Source: Amphirosellinia nigrospora
Taxonomy: Eukaryota; Ascomycota; Sordariomycetes; Xylariales; Xylariaceae
Direction of reading: 5' to 3'
Assembly (NCBI GenBank): GCA_004123355.1
Contig: SCHM01000002.1
Location: forward strand, 2,170,001-2,234,000
Length of the DNA: 64,000 nt
Part shown: positions 56,506 to 64,000 of the stretch, piece after piece
Numbering within the stretch: the stretch's first letter is position 1
Layout of the letters: each line of letters opens with the position of its first letter
Translations under genes and position numbers: made by a program
Notes under the pieces: generated by a model
Told to the model about the DNA's origin: nothing
Seen by the model: only the letters and a program-made list of their open reading frames with translations
The model's database searches: none

Positions 56506-59207
56506 ATGTCTTACTGGTCCAACACCAACTCGAGCGCTGCCGGACAGTCCTATGGTCCTCCTCCGCTTCCCCCACGCAACGACGGCAGTGGTCGGATAGG
56601 GGCGCCCGGTGCAGTGCCTCCGCCTATTCCGCCCCGGCCTGCCGGCTTTGGCTACCAGCAAGTTCGTGACCCCGGTTCCCGAAGACACCGAACCAGACAC
56701 AAGGCTACTCCGATATTTCTCACTTCTTTCCAGGTGGGAAGATACCTCCTCCGCCTCCCCGTCCAGGGGCTAGCCCTAGCCTCAACCATCCGTAAATGCT
56801 GGTAGATCCAATGCGGTTGTTTCTCTGCCCATCTCTCAAGCGCAGCCTTCCACCAGTAACAGGCCTCCCAGAACGACGTCCGAAGGAAACCAAAGACAAC
56901 ATGAAACCCAATATACATTTTCTTCACAAGCCACGTCTACTCCTATACCAGCGGACGCCCAAGGACACACGGGCAGCATCAAAGAGTACACTGTTAACCC
57001 GACTGGTCACGATGTCGGTAACAACCCCGCTAGAGCAGCGGGAAGCATACACCAAGCCTCTCACGAAATAGTCAATAATAATATGGCAACGATGAACAAA
57101 ACGTTTGAATCAATGGGACTAGGCAGTTCCAGTGACGCAACGTCAGACAGCAGAGAAGAGGGGAATAATGTAAATTACCATGCGTATCCACCCTGCAGTC
57201 TTCGAACCCGGCTCCGACCAGACCAGCTAAGGCCCTCTTCCAACAGAGCAAACCACATATGCTCACTCAGCAACGGCTAGTGGCTCGACTACTTCTCCGA
57301 TGCAGCCTCAGGCTGCGGCGAAGGAATGTATATCAACTACCGTTACATTTGCCGCCACCTGGTACACGCACCCTCAGGCACCAGAATACCTCATTTGCAT
57401 GAACTGTTACGAGAGCCATATCCGGGATTCTCGGTTCAAAGACGATTTTCGGGGACGTTTTGCGATGACGGCCAAGGCCGAGCATGTGGGTTCAATAGCA
57501 GCCGTATAGAGAAAGTCTCTGGAAGCTCGCGCTCTCAAGCGGCTCCCTCAACAGCCTACTCGAGTACATGATCCTTCGACCATCGATACCGGGCTGCCGC
57601 GGTCAAGGGGGTGCGAAGGCCGGTTCGGGGATAAAATGGTACAGGGCAAGAAATAACGACATTCCTGCCATGGCGGTTTGCCAGGCATGCTACGAAGACG
57701 ATATCCTCGCTCATCCCAGTTTGGGCGAGACCACTTTGAACCCTTTGACGCTGGCACCGTTCAGCAACATGCGGATGATATGTGGTCGTGCGATATCGCG
57801 GTGCCCTATATAAACCGAGAGTATAGGGTAAGGGCGTTAACCAATGACTGGAGGTCCTTCATCCAGGGTGTAAATACGCGTTTGTCGTCGTTTTACCCAT
57901 GCCCAGGGGAGACAACGGTGTATCCGGATGGGAAGGGAAGGAAATGGTTCACGCCCATCAATGGACCACATGGACTGCTCATTTGTGGTATATATTACCC
58001 CTTCTTCTTTTTCTTTTTGGTTTTCATTATTTTAGCTTCAAAGCAATATTTGGGGCATGCGACGTATTTTCCGATCATTTGGCTTTCTAGCAGCTTCCAA
58101 TGAGCTCCAAGCAACAAAACAATACGCTAAAGATAACAATAACTCACCCCGAGTATTATAGGGGTATGCTATTACGACTACATTCTCTTGACCGGGCAGG
58201 AAGGAGAATGGCGAGATGCAGGGGGAATCTCGTCGAACCCTTTGGCGTTTCTGTATCCTGCTTCTTCGGACCGCAATACAACGTGAGGGTCCTCGCGAGT
58301 CGGATGCTGGACACGAACGACTATGCAATGTTTTGGAAAGCTATGGACGTCGTGATCCACGAACCCAGATGTAAGGGCCGGATACAAAGTAGTTCGTGGT
58401 ATACGCTGCATTCCAACCCTAACGGCTTCGAGATTTGCCGCGCTTGCTACGCTACGATTGCCGAACCCATGGGCATCGGTCACCGCTTTAAGCCCAAGAC
58501 AGGCATCGCCCCTAATACGAGTATAATGTGCAGTTTCAATACAGGAGTCGCACGATTCCCCGTGTATATGACAAAACTTATGGAGATGGTTTACAAGCAG
58601 GATCCAGCACCTCTAGAAGAATTCGTTAAGGAGTATGCGTTCATGCCCGTGTGCCCCCGGGACAGTCCCATTGACAATGCGCGCTGGTACGGCTGGGACA
58701 GAGTGCACAATCTGCCCTGAGTGTTACCACGAGTTCATCAGGCGCACGGCGCTCGCAAACTCCATGCCAAATCAGGGCACTCTTGCCAAAGGCTCCGTCA
58801 TGTGCGAGATGTATAGTCCACGGATGCGACAGCTGTATCTAGCCGCGTGCGCCTCAGATCCACCAGACCCGAGGCCGCTCCTCGAGTTTAGCGCCCAGCG
58901 ACGTGCCGTGTGGACGCAGACGATACCACAAGCAAAACAGATCCGAAGCGGCATACAGTTAAAGATATACCAGCAACGAGCGGCGTTAAATAATAGCATG
59001 TTCTACACGAACAGTGGGAACCTCTTCCAAGCAACCCTTCCTGTGGAGCAGACTTTTGGCAATTCGGCTATCGGGTACGGGCACTATAACCATATGCAGA
59101 TTAAAGGGGCCGAGTACCGACAGCAGGTTACCGCTATTGGGAGGGACATACTTGCCTCACCAAATGCTTCTGATGAGTTGGTGAGGCGGTGGAGGCTTGT
59201 AGAATGA
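56506..59207 (+). CDS. Multi-module WY...CxxCY repeat protein, function unknown
   Basis: Long locus read in several frames. It starts MSYWSNTNSSAAGQSYG with two Pro-rich blocks (PPPLPPRN, PPPIPPRP), an intron (GTTCGT donor near 56659, acceptor near 56731), KIPPPPPRPG, then a Ser/Thr/Gln-rich linker to 57290. At least four copies of one module follow: WYTHPQAPEYLICMNCYESHI, WYRARNNDIPAMAVCQACYEDDI, WYTLHSNPNGFEICRACYATI and WYGW...CTICPECYHEFI. Between modules are DMWSCDIAVPYINREYR-type segments. A second intron (donor about 57987) interrupts module 2-3. The C-terminus (HYNHMQIKGAEYRQQ) ends 59207. Frame breaks occur near 56792, 57192, 57238, 57450 and 58700, mostly one missing base. Paired CxxC suggests zinc binding, which is inference. 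I believe related proteins occur in Pezizomycotina; no function known to me. Confidence 0.65.
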
Positions 59208-59581
59208 ACTGTATTACGTTTGATGTCATGGTGTCTTGCCTGGAGAACCTCTAGGCGGGGCGATAAGGCCATACAGTCATACTTGAGAATAAGTAAATTC
59301 ATCACACGAAAATATGTTTGATTAGATTAGCTCAGGCAACAAGACGATTCAGAGTATAGATTTCTAGTTACTTTTGGCTTGTGAGCAGCCTAACACTATA
59401 TAACTATAACTACCTAACCTAGGTAAGTATACGACAAGATAGGGAGCAATCAACAGAAGTTTCTTCCGCTACTTCCGCTACTTCCGCTACTTCCGCTACT
59501 TCCGCTTCCTCTGAGACGGATCTTCTCCAATGAGCTTCATTAACTCAGGCATGCGGAACCTGTGCCAGCACGCCGCGTCAA
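59208..59581. other. Convergent intergenic region with minisatellite
   Basis: 374 bp between the WY-CxxCY gene and the SDR gene, whose 3' ends face each other. Contains the 9-bp minisatellite described separately. Confidence 0.6.
59463..59507. repeat. 9-bp minisatellite (CTTCCGCTA)5
   Basis: Four perfect copies of CTTCCGCTA followed by one ending in T. It is non-coding and sits between two converging genes. Confidence 0.95.
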
Positions 59582-60656
59582 TCAACCACTCACCAAATGT
59601 ATGCCCAAGCCATGCTCCCCGCGCCAATCCACCGTACCAAAACCAGTCCGGCCGCCCCAGAGGCTTCGCAGCCACCCTGGACTCTCAGGCCGAAGCGAGT
59701 CAGAGACCAACTTCCTCGCAAAAGTTTCCGTATCCATCGTATTGCTATTCTGGCTAAACACAAGCCTCCACTCAAAGATGTGTTTCACTCTCTGGTAGAG
59801 GCTGTTCTCGGGCAGGATACGGTGGCCCTGGCTCGCCGTGTTGCTCTTCACCGTGCCGTCATAGATACCATGACACGCACGCCGAACGGCGCCAGTTCAA
59901 GGCGTAGCGTGCGTGAATAGGCACAGACGGCGGCCTTGCTGCGCAGTAGACGGATCCAAACAGGTACGGGGTGATGGACGACAGTGATGAGATATTGATG
60001 ATCAGACCTTTCGCTGCAATAAGCTGGTCGATGAACGCTTGGACCATGGCCATGATGAGAAGACGTTCGTTTCGAAGGTTGCGCGGACGTCGGGGATTGA
60101 GATATCCAATGCAGGATGTGTATGCGTGCGACCGCTATCAATTCTGAGCATCTTTCACATACAACATCGCTTTTTCCTTTTTTCCTTTGTCCTTCTTGCA
60201 CTGTGATAGCTGCTGAAGAAACCAAAGACACGGTAGGCTACTCACGCATTGTTTACCAGGATATCCAGCTTGCCGCCATTAATCTTGGCGATCTCCTCGT
60301 GGCTTTCTTGATGCTTTCGGCGTCGGTGACATTCAGCGCCACGGTGCTCATACCCAACTCAGCAGCTCTGCAAGGACTTCCGGCCGACGGGCCGTAGCGA
60401 TAACGTGTAACCCTTAAGTAGACACGAATAAACATATGAAGTTTTTCAATTGGTTGGGATAAAAGTACCTTTCTGTGATACTCGAGGCATATGCTATGGC
60501 CGATGCCCCTGGCGTACAGCTACAGTTGAGGGGTAATGTTAGCGACACCTTGAGCTAGGTACCTGATAGTCAAGTTATCTTGAGTTCGGAACGCGGTACG
60601 ACATTACCGTACCCAGTCACTAGCACCGTCTTTTGCCCTGGCTTCGGTCCCGACAT
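59582..60656 (-). CDS. SDR reductase, 1-acyldihydroxyacetone-phosphate reductase-like
   Basis: Exons 60656-60613, 60519-60469, 60412-60246 and 60143-59582. Motifs: KTVLVTG then CTPGG-IGHSICLEY (nucleotide loop TGxxxGIG), HVIATARRPEVL, ALNVTDAESIKKA, KLDILVNNA, PALDISIPDVRATFETNVF, KGLIINISSLSSITPY, the catalytic YCASKAA and YSRTLRLELAPFGVRV. This layout is that of Ayr1-type SDRs, which reduce 1-acyl-DHAP to lysophosphatidate at ER and lipid droplets; other fungal relatives have other substrates. Many single missing bases: the G-run near 60507, 60411, 60365, 60290, 60060, 59947 and 59875. Splice phases fit only when these are restored. With so many breaks, degeneration cannot be fully excluded, but the catalytic residues are all present. 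Confidence 0.82.
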
Positions 60657-61792
60657 ATCGTGCGCTATTAATGTCGAAGAGCATAGCAAACAAGCTGAGA
60701 TTGAAGAAAACCACCCTTTTCCCGATTATGGCTTACGTAGGTCCAGTAATCTTGTGGTAGCTAATCCAGACTAGCGCCGATCTACTTACAATACCGAATT
60801 AGCGGCACCGCTATTGGTTAGCCCTTTCTACTTGCTTACTTCTCCCATGCGACCACTTTATTTGAAATGCCATTACAACATACAAAGTGATCAGTGTTAG
60901 AATTACCATTTAGACTCGACAATAAAAAGTAACTTCAGTTCAATCAATGCTATAACAGAGACCAACATACCATCATGAAGGGTCCCAAATCAAGAGCAAA
61001 CAAAATCGTGTGACAGAATGACTGCAGAATGATTACCTGCGCACGATTACCCACGTACAGTATCTGATAAAATTATAGCAGTCCAACTAGTACGTAGCGG
61101 AATATTATTCAGTTGGATTCCATTGTTCGCCGTCAAGCCGAGGTCGTAAACAAAGTTTGACGCTAGTTTCCGTGCTCGATCGAATTGCTTTCTACATCTT
61201 TGCTTGTTCTAGAATGGCATGCTCGTCCAAAAGAGCACCGGGACGAACGAACCCCTGAGATTTTGATATACAAGAGCTATATGAACCTAATACCTACTAC
61301 TAAATTTGCTGGCCCGTTCATGGTCCAAGCAGATTGCGACACAACCGCAAGGCCGAAGCTCAATAACTTTTGAAACCATGGTTAGCTGTGACTATGAGGC
61401 ACGGGATGGCTTCACCTGTTATTATGCAAAAAGAAAACACCTACACAAAACCATATTAGAATTATATATGCTTCGGTAAGCAGTGCTATAGCCCGTAGAT
61501 TTGCCAATTAAACTAAAATAATACAACAACATTCATGTAGACTCACTAATTTTGTGGTTCCGGCTCACATATAGGTCTATTCGGCAGTCATGATCTTGTA
61601 GACACAATAAGACAACCTTCAGTTCCTCATTTACTATAACTTAAAGTCCTAGATTTACAGATAAACCATTATAGGCAAAACGTCCAGAATACACGAGGCC
61701 CCTAGAAAAATAATTTGGCGGCTGGATGTAATCACTTGCTGGGAACCCTGATTACATAATACCTACTAAACATAAAATTATTATTGACAAAT
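60657..61792. other. Intergenic region
   Basis: 1.1 kb, AT-rich, between the SDR start and tRNA-Leu. No credible gene; a small ORF at 61185-61373 lacks any recognisable feature. The region 61440-61780 is particularly A/T-rich. Confidence 0.55.
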
Positions 61793-61888
61793 GGTGAGAT
61801 GGCCGAGTGGTTATGGCGCTGCGTTCAGGAATCTGAACAAAATTTCGCAGTGGAGCAATCCGCGTGGGTTCGAGTCCCACTCTCATCA
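61793..61888 (+). tRNA. tRNA-Leu (anticodon CAG) with 15-nt intron
   Basis: Acceptor stem GGTGAGA (61793-61799) pairs with TCTCATC (61881-61887). A box TGGCCGAGTGG and B box GGTTCGAGTCC are intact. The D stem is GCC/GGC. The anticodon stem is CTGCG/CGCAG with loop TTCAGG plus T, giving anticodon CAG. A 15-nt intron (61830-61844) sits one base 3' of the anticodon, the canonical nuclear tRNA intron site. The extended variable arm and T stem GTGGG/CCCAC fit class II leucine tRNA. It decodes CUG. A T-rich stretch (TTTTGACTTTTTG) follows at about 61920 as a likely Pol III terminator. Confidence 0.92.
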
Positions 61889-61959
61889 TCATCAAATGTT
61901 CTTCATTCAGTGAATGATATTTTGACTTTTTGATACCGCAATCAGGGATTTGAGTTTTT

Positions 61960-63580
61960 TTAAGGGGTGTCGTAAGACGACCCGTCAAGAATCGTGCATA
62001 TATTCTCACCAAGCCTCTTTTGGTATCGGAACTCCCCCATGTACTGTAAAAATAGTTTGAGTGTCCCGGATCTCTCAATTGTGTCGCGCTGCGACAGCCA
62101 ATGCAACGATTTTGGGCGTGAGCCATTGCGCGATAGTGATTTAATGATCTGGAGCTGGGATCGATTGGATAGCTTGAGGAGCGTCTCTTCTACCAAAGCA
62201 CCTTTTGCCCCTTTCTCCATTAAGATATCCATCATGTCCATAACTTGACTATAGTTGCCAGGTGTCAAGGTGGCCAAAGCTAAGGAATTCCATTGCTCAA
62301 GGTAGCCTCGGACGCGCCTTATTGGAGAGTTCTCTAAGCAGATTGACGCGGGATCGAGAGACTGCGATTGCAATACAATTTCCCTTCGCATCTTGTAGTC
62401 GGGTGACGCACCATGATCAAGGAACCAGCAACAATGATCAGTTTTTTCGTCGGTACGAGGGCCTACGTCCAAGACAGAAGCTTGAAGAGTAAATCTAACT
62501 CGATTCCCCGTGCCCCTTTCCGTACCAAGAGCGGCCACAGCACGGCGCCGCTCTAGAGCCTCAACCATAGCCATTGCTGTTGGTATAGCCTTTGATAAGA
62601 TACTGGGTGTGGTTGCTCTACTACCCAGGAGAATATCGAGCAGCTCAAGTTGATTGTCCTCAATGGCAGCTCGTACAGCAGCGGCATCATCAAAGGCGAT
62701 AGATACCTGATAGTCGAGCAAAGCACTGGCTAACGAGACGTGATTACTACGCACCGCTCGAACAAGGAACCTGTCTAGCGGCTTTCCTGTTGCTCCTTTT
62801 TGCATCAAGAGTCGCGCGAGGGAGACCTGGGTAGCTTCGTTTACTGTGTCAGGGATTTTATCTGCTGCTCCGGATACTCGGCCTTGGGGAATATTGGCTG
62901 AGAGCAGCAGTTCCAAAGCCTCTACTTTGGCCTGTTCGACTGCATAATTGACGGAGTTGGAATAGGGATTGTGCGGTGAAACTCCAAATCGTACAAGGAG
63001 TTTAATGAGATCGACATGACTCTCTCCAACATCCTTGAGGAGTTCGGCCATCAAGATCTCGACGTCAGCCTTGACACCTGCGACTAGGAGGAACTCAATG
63101 ATGGCGTGTCTCAAGGATACATCCTTGATCAAGACAGCATTAGAGACCACAGCTTGACCAGAGTCTTGTGCGAATGCCGCTTCCCAAGAGTGACTCAGCA
63201 CATTCAGTCGATTTTCTGCCCCAACTGCGTTGGTGAGTAGGCCGTACGCTTCAGACGGAGAGATATCCCAGTTGCTTAAGAGCATATTCAAAATATCACC
63301 GTCATTCGTTGACTTGGGGTGAGTTAGCAGTAAGCTCTATTGCCTGAAATAGTGATGGCGTGATTTGGTGTCTTGGGAGCCGTCAACACAGCGTAAGGTA
63401 CTCGAGGTCTGGTGGTTGAAAACGTATGGCAGGAATTAGCGTAGCAGAATCCGGGAAGGACGCGCCAAAGCGAAGCAATTCCCTTGCCGCAACATACTCC
63501 CTATTGTAAAGAGCCACAGCCAGCGTATCGTTCATATCGCCCTGCGCCATGTGATGATAGCAAAGCAAAATGATAGGCAT
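61960..63580 (-). CDS. Ankyrin-repeat-like protein
   Basis: Exon 1 is 63580-63383 (MPIILLCYHHMAQGDMNDTL, ARELLRFGASFP); exon 2 runs about 63340-61960. The body is a run of degenerate 33-residue helical repeats with LL-x-G-A/V ends: HAIIEFLLVAGVKAD, VDLIKLLVRFGVSPH, KVEALELLLSANIP, SLARLLMQKGATGK, SLASALLDYQVSI, ELLDILLGSR, DHCCWFLDHGASPD, DMMDILMEKGAKG. This spacing is that of ankyrin repeats, though consensus TPLH motifs are mostly lost. Such arrays form the C-terminal sensor part of many fungal STAND/NLR proteins, but no NTPase domain is present here. The exact intron is unclear: exon 1 would end at a GTGTTG donor, and phases do not agree without one more base. About 500 aa. The 3' end is 71 bp from tRNA-Leu. 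Confidence 0.7.
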
Positions 63581-63657
63581 AGGTAACCTGAAGAGGCATA
63601 CGAAATGAGGTAGATGTAATCAAATACTACTAAGATCCCTTTACTTGCTACCTATTT

Positions 63658-64000
63658 TTAGCTATCATGACCTGCAAGCTTGAACGAGCATTCAAGCCTC
63701 CTGCTTGCTCTTCCAGCTCCCTGCCCCTGGACCATAGCAGCAACCGTCTCCTCGATCCGAATAGGCTTCAGCCCAACACGACCGCAGCTTCTAGCATGGG
63801 GTCATCAACAAGGCACTCGCCATCCTGAAGCGCCTCATACGTGCTAACCACCATTCGACAGCCGGTTTCGGCTTCCCCCGCTCCTCAACATAATACCTCT
63901 CGTGTTCCTGCCGTCCGACAGTCTTAACCCGTACATCTCTCCCCTCGCCTCCCCAACAATCCGTGCGACTTCCGCAACCGTCTTCGCGTTTTCGGAGCGC
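63658..64000 (-). CDS. 3' end of an NmrA-like NAD(P)-binding protein, partial
   Basis: The window cuts the gene on its 5' side. Reading across shifts, the fragments are SENAKTVAEVARIVGEARGE, VRVKTVGRQEHERYYVEERG, STYEALQDGECLVDDPMLEA, LKPIRIEETVAAMVQG and a short tail to a TAA at 63658-63660. The order, with an E-x-W/Y-x-x-TY-AL-DGEC segment and the LKPI--EETV end, resembles the C-terminal region of fungal NmrA/isoflavone-reductase-like proteins. At least three single missing bases are needed to keep one frame. No catalytic part is visible, so the family call is tentative. Confidence 0.45.

Noticed and set aside
3697-60656. Widespread programmed frameshifting as explanation for the frame breaks
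   Set aside because: Only the DBP6 site at 7966 has a slippery heptamer in phase; the others are plain homopolymer or single-base losses with no common signal.
3697-60656. Wholesale pseudogenisation of the region
   Set aside because: Catalytic motifs are intact, yeast-essential homologues are affected, and there is no excess of nonsense substitutions; only indels appear.
1-64000. CRISPR arrays, bacterial operons or viral genes
   Set aside because: No spaced direct repeats, no Shine-Dalgarno-organised gene runs and no viral replication or capsid domains; introns and tRNA structure are eukaryotic.

Overview
This is nuclear DNA of a filamentous ascomycete (Pezizomycotina). Genes have short introns of about 50-70 nt with GTRNGT donors. 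Recognisable proteins are fungal (GPI3/PIG-A, DBP6, SPB4, DGK1, KXD1, a secreted PL3 pectate lyase, a GH95 alpha-fucosidase). There is an intron-bearing tRNA-Leu, and mobile-element relics carry RIP-like C-to-T changes. The secreted pectate lyase and fucosidase suggest a plant-associated or plant-debris-degrading lifestyle. I could not fix the order; Sordariomycetes is a guess.

Layout. 2.1-3.2 kb: pectate lyase with a TATA box. 3.7-8.4 kb: divergent housekeeping pair GPI3 (GPI-anchor synthesis) and DBP6 (60S ribosome biogenesis). 9.7-10.5 kb: a 727-bp TA-flanked fold-back MITE. 11.1-12.3 kb: DGK1, the CTP-dependent diacylglycerol kinase. 12.3-17.8 kb: a 5.5-kb stretch with no convincing gene. 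17.8-24 kb: KXD1, a conserved acidic protein, a lipocalin-like protein and a CIR_N/LENG1-type protein. 24.4-27 kb: a phosphate-permease-like MFS transporter. 27.8-30 kb: a fungal protein with an N-terminal domain like those of STAND proteins, plus a possible gene remnant. 30.6-37.1 kb: SAM methyltransferase, SPB4 DEAD-box helicase, stomatin. 37.1-41.6 kb: gene-free, with three solo-LTR-like copies. 41.7-52.2 kb: an accessory block of carboxylesterase, transcription factor, GH95 fucosidase, Rossmann-fold reductase and amidohydrolase. 54.4-60.7 kb: a secreted carbohydrate-binding-type protein, a large protein of repeated WY...CxxCY modules, and an SDR reductase. 61.8 kb to the right edge: tRNA-Leu(CAG), an ankyrin-like protein and the 3' end of an NmrA-like gene.

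The dominant technical feature is that at least eleven clearly recognisable genes, including homologues of yeast essential genes, carry single-base frame breaks. Almost all are one missing base and many fall in homopolymers (for example A3 for A4, G4 for G5, C4 for C5). Restoring one base per break makes total coding length divisible by three in the genes where I counted it (GPI3, DBP6, DGK1, LENG1-like, esterase, GH95). I read this as a systematic deletion error of the assembly rather than pseudogenisation. CDS entries below are therefore whole loci with exons and break positions given in the text.

The most biologically interesting items are the WY-CxxCY repeat protein, the esterase/regulator/fucosidase/reductase/amidohydrolase block, and the asymmetric RIP-like decay of the fold-back MITE. 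I did not find a clearly novel defence or mobile system.
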